From Okapia johnstoni (lineage: Eukaryota > Chordata > Mammalia > Artiodactyla > Giraffidae): a stretch of DNA of 64,000 nucleotides. Both the position numbers and the translations under genes were made by a program. Below, piece by piece: positions 1 through 11,012 of this stretch (its first letter is position 1; each line of letters starts with the position of its first letter). The notes below the pieces were generated by a model. That model did not search any database and was not told the DNA's origin. It saw nothing but the letters and a program-made list of their open reading frames with translations. The stretch spans positions 7,804,501 through 7,868,500 of the forward strand of contig CM044316.1 of NCBI GenBank assembly GCA_024291935.2. Reading direction: 5' to 3'.

Positions 1-845
1 AGAAACGCTGGGCTGGAAGAAGCACAAGCTGGAATCAAGATTGCCAGGATAAATATCAATAACCTCAGATATGCAGATGACACTACCCTTATGGCAGAAA
101 GTGAAGAGGAACTAAAAAGCCTCTTGATGAAAGTGAAAGAGGAGAGTGAAAAGTTGTCTTAAAGCTCAACATTTAGAAAACTAAGATCATGGCATCTGGT
201 CCCATCACTTCATGGGAAATAGATGGGGAAACAGTGGAAACAGTGGCTGACTTTATTTTGGGGGGCTCCAAAATCACTGCTGATGGTGATTGCAGCCATG
301 AAATTAAAAGACGCTTACTCCTTGGAGGGAAATTTATGACCACCCTAGACAGCATATTAAAAAGCAGAGACATTACTTTGCCAACAAAGGTCTGTCTAGT
401 CAAGGTTATATTTTTTCCAGAAGTCATGTATGGATGTGAAATTTGGACTGTGAAGAAAGCTGAGAGCCGAAGAATTGATGCTTTTGAATTGTGGTGTTGG
501 AGAAGGTTATTGAGAGTCCCTTGGACTGCAAGGAGATCCAACTAGTCCATCCTAAAGGACATCAGTCCTGGGTGTTCATTGGAAGGACTGATGTTGAAGC
601 TGAAACTCCAATACTTTGGCCACCTCATACGAAGAGTTGACTCATTGGAAAAGACCCTGATGCTGGGAAGGATTGGGGGCAGGAGGAGAAGGGGACGACA
701 GAGGATGAGATGGTTGGATGGCATCACCGACTCGATGGACATGAGTTTGGGTAAACTTCGGGAGTTGGTGATGGACAGGGAGGCCTGTTTGCTGCTATTC
801 ATGGGGTTGCAAAGAGTCGCACACAACTGAGCGACTGAACTGAAC
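1..845 (+). mobile_element. BovB (RTE) LINE, 3' part, cut by window edge
   Basis: The sequence matches, base for base over long stretches, the 3' ends of the two longer BovB copies at 46200 and 52410. It contains the RYADDT reverse transcriptase motif region (bases 67-90), then the conserved RT C-terminal region, and ends in gcgactgaactgaactg. The reading frame is broken (for example a deletion near base 155), so this is a dead copy. Its 5' part lies outside the window. Confidence 0.95.
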
Positions 846-999
846 TGTTATGCTGCAATAATTGATACAATAATTGATACAATAACCCAAAGGCACAGAA
901 CTGAGGGCAATGAAAATAATCTACTTGATCTTAGACATTTATTCTGATATTTGAAGGTAGCATTTCTGCTTATATCATTATTTATGTTTATATCAAATC

Positions 1000-1292
1000 C
1001 CTGATAGCTCAGTTGGTAAAGAATCTGCCTGCAATTCCTGGGTCTGGAAGAGCCGCTGGGGAAGGGATAGTCTACCCACTCCAGTATTCTTGGACTTTCC
1101 TTTTGGCTCAACTGGTGAAGAATCTGCCTGCATTGCGGGAGACCTGGATCCAATCCCTGGGTCGGGAAGATCCCCTGGAGAAGGGAAAGGCTACTTACTC
1201 CAGTATTCTGGCCTAGAGAATTCCATGGACTTTATGGTCCATGGGATCACAAAGGGTTGGACAGGACTGAGTGACTTTCACTTTCACAAGTA
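1000..1292 (+). mobile_element. Composite Bov-tA SINE with two tRNA-like heads
   Basis: A first tRNA-like head (A-box-like tagctcagttgg, then gaatctgcctgca) runs as far as ccactccagtattcttgg. It is followed at once by a second complete unit that starts with ttttggctcaactgg and ends with gactgagtgactttcacttt. The same two-headed layout recurs at 26852 and 36388. Confidence 0.8.
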
Positions 1293-2504
1293 ACAGTAGT
1301 AAAAAATGACTACACTGATAACCTTTCCAGCTACCTAGGAGACCTTGGAAGGACATGCAGGTTGTTGCAGAAACTCAGCTGACCCTGAATAACAGGACTA
1401 AGAAGATTCACATTGTCTTGGGAATCATTTATGATAATAAAGATTGAAGAAATGTCCCTGTATAGGAGATATATAGTAGATGATTGTGGTTATTCACTGT
1501 CCCTTTAGTGTTCATAATGAAATTTAGAAAAGGATGAGTTATTTTATTTAAAGCAATAGAAAGAATCATGTTTGTATGCATCACTGGATGATTTCAACAA
1601 AGAAAACAGTCAGTAATTCAATGAAAAACCTTAAAACACACCTTCCAAAACTTCACACCAAAGAATAAACCCCCTTAAACAAGTGACATATATCTTACTT
1701 CAAAAGTAAATGTATATTTTGAAAATGAAATATTATGCAGAGTGATACAAAGTACAAGTTAAAGCTTACTTCATCATATTCAAGGTCATATTAATGCAAT
1801 GGTTTATTCAAATATCTGTTTTCATGGAGACATCACTAGGAGACATGTTATTTGGTAAACAAAGTCAGGGGCTAGTGTTGGCAGTGTGCATACAGGGTGT
1901 AAAGAGAAAAAGAATACCCACTCCAGCATTCTTGCTGGGTATTAATTAATTAAAATTAGTTAATGAAAACAAATGTTTAGCTAAAATGCACTATATGTTA
2001 AATCTACATTATTATGAAAAACGACTGTTATTGATACACAAGCAGTTGTGCTCATATAGTGAAAAATGGTGGTCTCAGATTTTCCTCTCCTATAAACTTA
2101 TATAAATGACCTTGTTTTCTCAAATGTGTTCTTTTTCCCCATAGGTTTAGTACAGCCTATGGTTATGCTTTTAGGAAAAATAAGGGAAGATTACATAGGA
2201 TTATATATGTCGTTTGAGGAAAAAAACATACTGCAAAATGCATACTGTCCCATGAGACAAATGAGATTCTCTAAATATTTAATATTTTAGATTGGGAATA
2301 AATTTGGAATATTGGAAGACAAAAAAGGGGGAAATGTCCAATATCAGAGAGAGAAGAAAGCTTAGTAATGGTAGTTAAGTTTTTCAGATAAATGGAAGCC
2401 AAAGAAATAAAAATTTCAGAAAATAAATAGAAAGAACAAGTTCTAGCTTCAAAATGTGATTCAAATAATCACAATTTATGGCTTTGAGGCTGTGAGCCCT
2501 GCAA
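1293..2504. other. Gene-free spacer and 3' flank of OR1
   Basis: AT-rich, no gene seen. The last 450 bases resemble the sequence found just 3' of the other OR copies (9180-9900, 16800-17260, 48960-49320, 59330-59790), including the ttcagataaatggaagccaaagaaat type stretch near 2385. This marks the 3' boundary of a duplicated OR module. Confidence 0.6.
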
Positions 2505-3538
2505 TCAACAGCACTTTTTCAACACCAAGACAATTATCTCTTTTATAGTTTCCTTTGTAAATAGTATTTTCAGAGCTCCTTTTATGTCATTATTCCTGAG
2601 ACTGTAGATGAAAGTGTTCAGCATGGGTGTGACCATGGTGTACATCACTGAGGTGATTGCACTTGAATGTGAGCTGTGGGTATGAGCAGAAGCAATGTAC
2701 ACTCCTAGGACTGAAGAGTAAAATAAGGAGACAACTGAGAGCTGAGATGCACAGGTGAAAAATGCTTTATACTTCCCCTGAGCTGATGAGATTCCGCATA
2801 CAGAGGAGACTATCTGAGAGTAAGAGGAAAGAATCCATGTGAAGGAACCACCACCTATTAGCACTCCTGCAGAATACATCACCATGTCACATATGAAGGT
2901 GTCAGAACAGGCAAGTAGGACAACCTGACTGGTTTCACAGAAGAAGCAAGGGATTTCATTGTTTGTACAGAAGGACTACTGCACCACCATTAAGCTCTCT
3001 AGCAAGGAATATAGGAAACTCATAATGTGAGATGACAGAACCAGCAGACCACAGAGCCGGGGGTTCATGATGACCATGTAGTACAGGGGGTGACAGATGG
3101 CCACAAACCGGTCATAGGCCATCACAGTCAGGAGGAAGATGTCCAGTCCCCAAATGGTAAGAACAAGTACATCACAGTCAGGAGGAAGACGTCCAGTCCC
3201 CCAAACAGCAAGAAAAAGCACGTCTGGATGATACAGCCTTCATAGCTTATGACTTTGCTGTGAGTCTGGATGGTCCACAGCATCTTTGGGGTGGTGGTGG
3301 AGGTGAAGCAGATGTCTACAAAGGACAGGCTGGAGAGGAAGAAGTACATGAGGGTGTGGAGGTGGGGGTCTGAGCTGATGGCCAGGATGATGAGCAGATT
3401 TCCAAACACAGTGATCAGGTACATGGAGAGGAAAAGCCCAAATATGAGGGGCTGCAGTCCTGGTTCCTTTGATGATCCCAGAAGAAGAAATCCTGAAACC
3501 TGTGTGTTATTACTAGTTCCATAAGGTAGATGTAATGA
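2505..3538 (-). pseudogene. OR1: OR7A-like olfactory receptor pseudogene
   Basis: Translation on the minus strand gives OR family 7 segments in several frames. TM1-TM3 comes from 3424 down to about 3200 ([20 protein letters not shown]), the [13 protein letters not shown] block from 3110, and TM5-TM7 with [17 protein letters not shown] from 2885. Four lesions are visible. A one-base deletion just after the ATG (3520-3522) shifts the frame. A 50-base tandem duplication (3121-3170 and 3171-3220) breaks TM3. A TAG stop at 2976-2978 cuts extracellular loop 2. The conserved PMLNPF motif reads PMLNTF. A splice acceptor (TTTTCTAG, AG at 3539-3540) precedes the coding exon, 16 bases before the ATG. 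Its presumed promoter cassette is at 5934. It is closest to OR2 and clearly non-functional as a receptor. Confidence 0.93.
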
Positions 3539-3621
3539 CTAGAAAAGAAAAAAATAATATGACTAATTTTCATACAAATGGGCATTACTAACTAGGCGAA
3601 ATATTACAATTAATTAGCTAT

Positions 3622-3625
<4 letters not shown>

Positions 3626-3655
<30 letters not shown>

Positions 3656-3656
3656 G
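3626..3656. repeat. (AT)n microsatellite
   Basis: Alternating TA run interrupted by a single acat, lying in the intron just upstream of OR1. Confidence 0.9.
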
Positions 3657-3751
3657 CTTGCATATATTAAAGTTTTAAATTAAGCCATATACCAGTGAAG
3701 AAGCCACTACCTAGCAGCACATGTATACATGGCTTAACTGCAAACTTACAT

Positions 3752-3967
3752 GCATGCTAAATTGTTTCAGTTATGTCTGACTCTTTGTGATACTATGGAT
3801 GGTAGACCACCAGGCTCCTCTGCCCATGGGATTCTCCAGGCAAGAATACCGGAGGGGGTTGCCCTCCAGGGGATCTTCCCGACCCAGGGATCGGGTCTGT
3901 ATCTCTTATGTCTCCTGCATTGGCAGACTGGTTGTTTAGAACTTGTGGTGCCATCTGGGATGCTCAA

Positions 3968-3969
<2 letters not shown>
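3752..3969 (-). mobile_element. Bov-tA SINE
   Basis: Minus orientation: starts with tcagttatgtctgactctttgtg and reads through gggattctccaggcaag to the inverted tRNA-like head. It is diverged at the head end and abuts a (TA)n run. Confidence 0.85.
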
Positions 3970-4002
<33 letters not shown>

Positions 4003-4015
4003 TATATATATCTAT
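3970..4015. repeat. (TA)n microsatellite
   Basis: About 40 bases of alternating TA between two SINEs that lie in the same orientation. Confidence 0.95.
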
Positions 4016-4225
4016 GAATGTGAAGTCGCTCAGTTGTGTCCGACTCCTTGCGACCCCATGGACTGTAGTCTATCAGGCTCCTCCGTCCATGGGATTTTCC
4101 AGGCAAGAATACTGGAGTGGGTTGCCATTTCCTTCTCCAGGGGATCTTCCCCACCTAGGGATCGAACCCAGGTCTCCCGCATTGTAGACAGACACTTTAC
4201 CATCTGAGCCACCAGGGAAGTCAGG
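4016..4225 (-). mobile_element. Bov-tA SINE
   Basis: Near-complete minus-orientation copy, from tgaagtcgctcagttgtgtcc to gagccaccagggaagtc (the inverted A box and head). Confidence 0.92.
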
Positions 4226-4272
4226 CTATCTATATCTATATATATAGAGAGAGAGAGAGAAAGAGAGAGAGT
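4226..4272. repeat. (TATC)n / (GA)n microsatellite
   Basis: Short simple repeats (tatctatatctata, then gagagagaga) joining two SINEs. Confidence 0.85.
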
Positions 4273-4376
4273 AACCCACTCCAGTATTCTTGCCTGAAAA
4301 ATCCCATGTCCAGAGTCTGGTGGGCTGCAGTCCAAAGGGTTTCAGAAGAGTCAGACACAACTGAGCAACTAAGCGC
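4273..4376 (+). mobile_element. Bov-tA SINE, 3' part
   Basis: Plus-orientation tail only: ccactccagtattcttgcctg through gactcagacacaactgagcaac-like sequence, running into a CA-rich repeat. Confidence 0.85.
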
Positions 4377-4391
4377 ACGCACACACGCGCG

Positions 4392-4423
<32 letters not shown>
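4377..4423. repeat. (CA)n / (CG)-rich microsatellite
   Basis: Alternating CA with interspersed CG steps. It is the simple-repeat tail of the SINE before it. Confidence 0.9.
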
Positions 4424-4576
4424 GAGTTTGAATCTCATCCCCTTAAAGGAGTCTTTGTGGCTTTCCTGTCTATGAATTCTTGTCTCATCTTTGTCCTACA
4501 AAAGTCCTACAATCTAATCATGAATGAGGAAAGAATATAAGCAAATATATTTCATGCCAGGTGGCGGCAGCTGCTA

Positions 4577-4790
4577 TGAAGTGTTGACTCAAATGTTTAA
4601 AAATTTTGCCTGCAATGCAGGAGACCTGGGTTCAATTCCTGGGTTGGGAAGATGCTGTGGAGAAAGGAATGGCTACCCACTCCAGTATTATTGCTTGGAG
4701 AAGCCCATGGACAGAGAAGCCTGGCAGGCTACAGTCCTTGGGGTAGCAAGGAATTGAACATGACTGAGCGACTAACACTTTCAGTTTCAT
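4577..4790 (+). mobile_element. Bov-tA SINE
   Basis: Plus orientation; the head is decayed, the B-box-like ggttcaattcc is present, and the tail ends gactgagcgactaacactttcag. Confidence 0.88.
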
Positions 4791-5486
4791 AAGAGAGAGA
4801 GGTGTTATTTTTTATTGGGAATTCAGGAATCCTGTAAACAAAATGATATTAAAAAAGATACATCAGTGAGGACACAGCAGGTGACAAGAGGTTATCAGGT
4901 TGGCATGTGTGTCCTTAAGGGAAAAGAACCTGAGAAAAAACCTGAGGGTCTTTTTTTTCCCCAGATAGCCAAGTTTCAAACTTAAGCCATTGTTTGGGGG
5001 AATGTAAGAGGGAGATGATGAAGGGTTGTATTACAGGATGCTGAGGAATAAAGTGGCTTCCCTGTTTTTGTTAAAACTTCAAGACACGGGCAGTCCCTTG
5101 TCCATGTGTTCTTTGCACTCTGTGAATCCCCTGGATACTCAGAATAACTAATAAAGCAGAAAAAATACGTAAATGGTAAAAGAGATATCACTATGATATC
5201 AAGTCACTTTATCGATTCAACATCCCACTAGAAAAATAAGCGAAGGGGATAAATGCACAATTTAGAAAAGGAAATGCATAACATACAACAATAGCGGGAG
5301 ATTTTTGCGGTGAAATGGTAAAAGAAACTTCTAAATTGCATTAATAACAACTTTTGAAATTAAAAACTTGGCACTGCATCTTGGATCTACCACATATTAG
5401 CTGTTTGAATTTCGAGAGGGAACTGAACCATTCAAAAAGTTAACATCTTTACCCAAATAGTGGGAATAGGGGTATTTATCTTCCTG
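4791..5486. other. Gene-free intron sequence upstream of OR1
   Basis: No gene or clear transposon. The stretch around 5005-5090 (gatgctgaggaataaagtgg) resembles 19300-19370 and 25010-25080, so it belongs to the duplicated OR module and is probably intronic for OR1. Confidence 0.55.
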
Positions 5487-5687
5487 AAAGTGTTAGTCAC
5501 TCAGTCGTGGTTGACTCTTTGTGACCCCATGGACTGTGACTCCTCTGTTCATGGAATTCTCCAGGCAAGAATACTGGAGTGGGTTGCCATTCCCTTCTCC
5601 AGGGGATCTTCCCAACCCAGGGATTGAACCTAGTTCTCTCACATCGCAGGCAGATTCTTTCCCATCTGAGCCACGAGGGAAGCCCCT
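5487..5687 (-). mobile_element. Bov-tA SINE
   Basis: Minus orientation, from gtgttagtcactcagtcgtgg to gagccacgagggaagcc. Confidence 0.92.
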
Positions 5688-5933
5688 ATTCTCCTGAGGA
5701 GGTGGTTGATAATCTATGTAAAAAGATTAACATGAACACTGGGCTTGGGTCCCTGTATTATATAGCAGCTTCTCATTACCTCTCTATTTTACACTTGATT
5801 GTTTATATAGGTCAATGCTAGCAGACTCTTGGTTCTGGGCCCAGCAGGTGGCTCTCCGGTGACCTCAGGTATACATGCATGGATTTGATCTTCTTGGACA
5901 CTTTCCTGCAGTACCTCCTGGACTCGCCAACTC

Positions 5934-6280
5934 ACCTGGTTGGGAACTCTGAGAGGAAGATCACTGGGAGAAGATCCAAACTCCTCCTGAATGGTTAATA
6001 ATGGACACTGAAGCTCTGGTCCCACAGAAGATAGTGGAAAGGAGGCTTGCATGAGCCTCCCAGCCAAACTTAGGACTCTAACAGCAATAACCACATTCCA
6101 TCCAGTGCAAGGTTGTACAAACTGAAGGATGCAGCAAAGGAGATATTTACAGCTCCCCTTGTCTTCTAATCAGTACATTTCCCTCTTTTTACTCCAACCT
6201 CTAGGCCCATGATTTCCCTGTGGAACACTGGTCTGAACAGGGAAGAGAATGTCCTGGAGATTCTGTGTTCCCAAGAGACC
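5934..6280 (-). promoter_or_regulatory. Cassette A: putative OR promoter and leader exon (for OR1)
   Basis: Read on the minus strand, this block holds four elements in order. First is an O/E-like GGTCTCTTGGGAAC at 6267-6280. Second is a near-palindrome TTCCACAGGGAA (6213-6224), close to the EBF/Olf1 form TTCCCNNGGGAA. Third is a TAAT-core site CTGATTAG (6166-6173). Fourth is a TATA-like GTAAATAT (6143-6150). The leader then runs about 180 bases to a consensus donor CCAG|GTGAGT, with GT at 5934-5935. Five sister blocks keep this layout. Pairing with the acceptor at 3539-3540 gives an intron of about 2.4 kb. OR genes typically have short noncoding 5' exons and O/E plus homeodomain promoter sites; transcription here is inferred. 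Confidence 0.6.
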
Positions 6281-7663
6281 AGGTTAGAGTCAAGAGAATC
6301 CACGGCTAATTATCATTGCTCTTCCTCATGCACTTTGCTGACTTCTTCAGTCTAACCTTCCAAAAATGTCTCATCCCAAACCTGGTTTTCTCCAATTTTA
6401 AGACTAGATTACATCCCTTCCTGGATTAGATCCCTTGACTCTTCAAATATTGACTTGTAGTAGAGACACAGCCCCTGATGTCTAGAAAAAAACTCTTCTC
6501 CTCTTCAACAAAGACAAGGAGGAGAACTGTGTTCCTTTGATATAAACCTTGAGCACTGCACAGCTTGGCTTGGTGCCACATTGTCCAAAATCACTAGGAA
6601 TTTCTTAATTATATCACAAGTTGAGTTCTGATTTAATCCCTCATGTTGAAATGTTTGTTCATTGTAATGAATATATTTAGATTCTTTTCCTACTATAGTC
6701 TGAACGCAAAATAGGGAAAAAAATAGATTCTTCCCTCTAGCTTCCAGAGAAAATCTAGCCCTGAAAACATGTTGATTTTAGCCCAGAGAAGCCCATATCA
6801 GGCTTCTGAACCCCAGAATTGTCAGAGCATTAATTATTTATTTAAATCGCTGGTGTGGTAGTTTTATCTTAACAATAGAAATTGAATACAGACATTTTTT
6901 TCCCCAGTAAAATTTTGTTCAGGAGATGGAGATTACACTTCTCAGTTCATTTATTGAGCTTCCCCTGGGGAAAGATATTTTGTGTTACAATCTCATCTTA
7001 AGTGGGAAGAGGAAATTTAAATTTAATTTGGGGATATTCAGTCTCTTTTAGCTGATAGAGATTTTCTCATGCTATAAATGTAAACTTGCTTCAGATTGTG
7101 ATGTCCATGAGGCATTAAGATAGGAAAAGTAATTATTTAATTTGTTGTCTACCATTTACCCTATATTTTGTGCCTAATTTTCTACATTACTTGGTTTTAT
7201 ATTCATTAAGCATTCATTATTTTACATGTATCCTCTCCTCTTTCTCACACATTTCCTCTCAACGTAAAACATGAGACTGTGTATAAATCAGTGTGCATAT
7301 GTTTATTTTAAATAAAAATTTATACAAACGAACACACACATACACATGACTATCTTCTTTGAAGATTTTATTTGGACCCATCATAATATATCCATACATT
7401 TCATTTGTTTCTTACAACATTTGTCTGAAGCTATGTTTACGATCCTACATTTTCTTCAGAAACAAGGACAGTAAGACCCAGGAGGTTAAATTTTTGACAG
7501 TTTCCTAAAAATGATGTTAGAGTTATTGTGAACTTTCTGGAACTATACATAAAAAGAACTGTGCAATGTGTCCTGTTATTTCTGTAAGATTCTATATTTT
7601 GTTAAAAAGTGCATTTTGACAATGTGCAGATTATAGGATGTAGATAATGCCAGTAAGTCTATC
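6281..7663. other. Gene-free module spacer
   Basis: AT-rich. The first 850 bases align closely with 12325-12945 and 13150-13400, for example the ctcttcagtctaaccttcc and cttcccctggggaaagaya stretches, which marks a fairly recent duplication of modules A and B. No coding potential or RNA gene seen. Confidence 0.6.
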
Positions 7664-8108
7664 ATTGTTGTTGTTCAGTCACTCAGTCTTGTCCTACTCT
7701 CTGTGACCTCATGGACTACAGCACGCCAGGCTCATCTGTCCTCCACTATCTCATGGGGTTTCTCAGACTCATCTCCATCGAGTCAATGATGCCATCCAAC
7801 CATCTCATCCTCTGTTGCCCCTTCTCCTCCTGCCCTTAATCTTTCCTATCATAAGTGCATAAGTGTCTTTTCCACTTTTCCAATGAGTCAGCTCTTCACA
7901 TCAGGTGGCCAAAGTATTGGAGTTTCAGCTTCAGCATCAGTCCTTCCAATGAATTATTCAGGGTTGATTTCCTTTAGGATTTGTTTTGATCTCCATGCAG
8001 TTCAAGGAACTCTCAAGAGTTTTCTCCAGCATCACAGTTCAAAAGCATCAATTCTTTGGCCCTCAGCCTTCTTTATGGACCAACTCTCATATCTGTACAT
8101 GGCTAAAT
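7664..8108 (-). mobile_element. BovB LINE 3' end
   Basis: Minus orientation: begins with the inverted tail tgttgttcagtcactcagtc and continues through atctcatcctctgttgcccc and the inverted RT C-terminal region to ctgtacatggc. Confidence 0.93.
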
Positions 8109-8937
8109 AAGTCTATTAGAAGCAAATAAAATACAGCTGGGCATGAATCAAAGAGGAACCTGAATCCCAGGTACCTGATTCACACTGAGCAGTGGTAGTG
8201 GATATCTCTACTGCCTGTGAAAAAGGAACATGTAGATACAGGGACTCTAGTAATAAATTAAGGCAATTCATACTTGATGCTCTTTTTTTTCCAGTAAAAG
8301 AGAAGGTAAAATAGGTAAATAGCAGAAACTGATAATATATTCATTCAAGAGAGAAGAGCACCATGACCACACCCTACATCGTTAACGAGATGTACAAGCA
8401 CAGGATAGAGACCCAGATAGACTCAGGAGGAGAACAGCAGCGTTCATGCAACATTTCACCATAGAATCTGATCACTGGCTTTTTGGATATCTGGCACAAC
8501 ATTAGCTAACTGATATCTAATCAAAGTGAACAGAAGTGAGAGCAATGATAATAATCTGCTGCTGCTTACTTTTGGCTTGTTATCATATATAAAAACAACA
8601 TTCATGGCTTCTGTTCAGACAGCTCTATTAAAAAGATTATCTTATTGGGATTCCTTTCCAGATAACCAAGAGCGATTGAAAGGTATGCATTTTTGTGTAG
8701 GAAAACTGGTGACCCTGATTTATATGCCTGGACAGGAATTCAAGCTCTTGCTTGAGGCCTTCTTTGACCAGGAAGATGAAGCGATTCCTGACCATAAAGG
8801 GGATATATATAATGAAGGATACTGATAATGATTTATCATGATACCTTTAGTGGTTATGGCAACACTTTAAATCAAGGAGTTATTTCATTTAGAGCAATGC
8901 AAGGAGGAACCATATTATCAGCAATATCAATGGAAGG
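8109..8937. other. Gene-free module spacer
   Basis: No gene. The 8480-8850 part resembles 48520-48800, 36060-36330 and 62620-62900 (ttagctaactgat, then gtgaacaga, then gggattcctttccagataa). It is part of the duplicated unit that lies 3' of each OR. Confidence 0.5.
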
Positions 8938-9005
8938 AACATGACAGGCTTCAGTCCTTGGGGTCAAAAAAAGAGTCAAACACAGCTTAGTGACTAAGCA
9001 AAGAC
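8938..9005 (+). mobile_element. Bov-tA SINE, 3' scrap
   Basis: Tail only: acaggcttcagtccttgggg and gagtcaaacacagcttagtgac. Confidence 0.7.
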
Positions 9006-9321
9006 AACAGTTCAAGGTAGTATCAATTCATCTTTTTATTCTAATTTCTGTTTCTGTGCAGAAATCACTGAGACATGTATTTGATAATCGATTTTAATTA
9101 AGAGCTAGTGTTGGTGCTGTGTACACAAAGGTGAGTTAGAGAAGAGGAGTACCCTAGTCAGGAGAATAAAAACAAATAACCCACTATAAGACACTGAATG
9201 CTAATTCATATTATTATGAAGAGCAGCTAAGTTAGTAATACACTAAGATTGGTGGACATATAGTGAAAAACTGTGGTCTCAGATTTTCCTGTCGTATAAA
9301 CTTATCAAGTAACTCTTTGGT

Positions 9322-9518
9322 AAGGACCGTGATGCTGGGAAAGATTGAGGGCAGGAGGAGAAGGGGACAACAGAGGACGAGATGGTTGGATGGCATCACC
9401 AACTCGATGGACATGAATTTGAGCAAGCTCCAGGAGTTGGTGATGATCAGGGAAGCCTGGCATGCTGCAGTCCATGGGGTCCCAACGAGTCAGACAGTAC
9501 ACAGCAACTGAACTGTTA
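9322..9518 (+). mobile_element. BovB LINE, 3' terminal piece
   Basis: Begins within gaccgtgatgctgggaaag, includes gaggacgagatggttggatgg, and ends gcaactgaactg. Confidence 0.93.
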
Positions 9519-9911
9519 AACTTATCAATTGTCTTGGTTGCCAAGTGTGTTTTCTCATAGAGTTTGTACAACCTAGTACTCTTAGGAAACCTAAGGAAAT
9601 ATTACATGGGATTACATTTTTCATTTGAGAAAAACTATTAAGAATCACATATAGTCCCATGAGATAAATGGGAATGTCCAAATATTTCTTTCTCAAGATG
9701 ACAAATAAATTAGGAGTAATAGAAAGACAACAAAGTGGAAAACTCTCAATATCACAGAGAGAAAAAAGCTTAATAAAGTGAGTTAACTTGTATAGATAAA
9801 CGGAAGCCAAAGAAATAAACATTCCAGAAATAAATAGAAAGAGCAAGTTCTACTTTCAAAATGAAATTTTAAAAGTTCACCATGTATGGCTCGGAGTTTT
9901 AAGCCCTGTAA

Positions 9912-10892
9912 TCAGTGGCAGTTCTTCAGCCCCAGGACACTTAACTTGTTATTAGTTTCCTTCCCAAATATTTTCAGAGCTTTTTTAATGTCTTTATTCC
10001 TGAGACTGTACATGAAGGGATTCAGCATGGGTGTGACCACACTGTACATCACCGAGGCGATCACACTTGAGTGTGAGTTGTGGGTATCAGCAGAGGTAAG
10101 GTACACTCCCAGGACTGAACAAGAAAATAAGGAGAGAACTGAGAGATGAGATGCACAGGTGGAAAATGCTTTATACTTCCCCAGAGCTGATGAGATTCCA
10201 TTTATGCAGGAAATTATCTTAGAGTAAGAGTAAAGAATAGCAACAAGGGAACCACCACCCAGCACCACTGATACAAAATATACCACAAAGTCACAGATGA
10301 AGGTGTCAGAACAGGCAAGTTTGATCATCAAGTTGGCTTCACAGAAAAAGTGGGGGATTTCCCCCTTTGTACAGAAGGACAACTGTGCCACCATTAAGCT
10401 TTGCATCAGGGAATATAGGAAACTCATAATAAAAGATGACAGAACCAGAAGACCACAGAGCCGGGGTTTCATGATGACCATGTAATGCAGGGGGTGACAG
10501 ATGGCCACATACCGATCATAGGCCATCATGGTCAGGAGGAAGACGTCCAATCCCCCAAACAGTAAGAGAAAATACATCTGGATGATGCAGCCTTCATAGC
10601 TTATGACTTTGCTGTGTGTCTGGATGTTCCACAGCATCTTTGGGATGATGATGGAGGTGTAACAAATGTCTACAAAGGACAGGTTGGAGAGGAAGAAGTA
10701 CATGGGGGTGTGGAGGTGGGGGTCTGAGCTGACGGCCAGGATGATGAGCAGGTTTCCAAACACAGTGATCAGGTACATGGAGAGGAAAAGCCCAAATATG
10801 AGGGGCTGCAGTTCTGGTCCATTTGATAATCCCAGAAGCAGAAATTCTGAAATCTGTGTATTATTACTAGGTCCATAAGATTGACGTGACAA
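9912..10892 (-). CDS. OR2: OR7A-like olfactory receptor, open frame but no in-frame ATG
   Basis: A 326-codon frame encodes a full class A GPCR of OR family 7. It has [15 protein letters not shown] after TM2, [15 protein letters not shown] at TM3, the three loop-2 cysteines (SFC, HFFC, LACSDTF), [12 protein letters not shown] at TM6 and [16 protein letters not shown] at TM7. It would sense odorants at the ciliary membrane through the olfactory G protein. The first codon is TTG at 10890-10892, directly after a TAG that is also the splice acceptor (AG at 10893-10894, behind a TTTTCTTTCC tract). The usual family ATG is present (10874-10876) but is out of frame because of a one-base deletion also seen in OR1. 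The next in-frame ATG lies inside TM1. Spliced to cassette B (donor at 11978), the frame joins in phase 0 to a leader ATG at 12143. It is either a start-codon pseudogene or a gene with an unusual N-terminus; the body is otherwise undamaged. Confidence 0.85.
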   Translation of the reverse strand: MSRQSYGPSNNTQISEFLLLGLSNGPELQPLIFGLFLSMYLITVFGNLLIILAVSSDPHLHTPMYFFLSNLSFVDICYTSIIIPKMLWNIQTHSKVISYEGCIIQMYFLLLFGGLDVFLLTMMAYDRYVAICHPLHYMVIMKPRLCGLLVLSSFIMSFLYSLMQSLMVAQLSFCTKGEIPHFFCEANLMIKLACSDTFICDFVVYFVSVVLGGGSLVAILYSYSKIISCINGISSALGKYKAFSTCASHLSVLSLFSCSVLGVYLTSADTHNSHSSVIASVMYSVVTPMLNPFMYSLRNKDIKKALKIFGKETNNKLSVLGLKNCH

Positions 10893-10984
10893 CTAGGAAA
10901 GAAAAAAAAAATGACTAATTCTCATACAAGTGGGCATTACTAAAATAGGTGGAATTTTACAATTAATATTTTGAAGTTAAGCTA

Positions 10985-11012
10985 CATATATGTGTGTGTG
11001 TGTGTGCATGCA
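10985..11012. repeat. (TG)n microsatellite
   Basis: Short alternating TG run after tatata in the OR2 intron. Confidence 0.85.

Noticed and set aside
8526..8825. 99-codon plus-strand frame as a candidate gene
   Set aside because: It lies in module spacer sequence that recurs in broken form at 48520-48800 and 62640-62900. No domain or splice context is recognisable.
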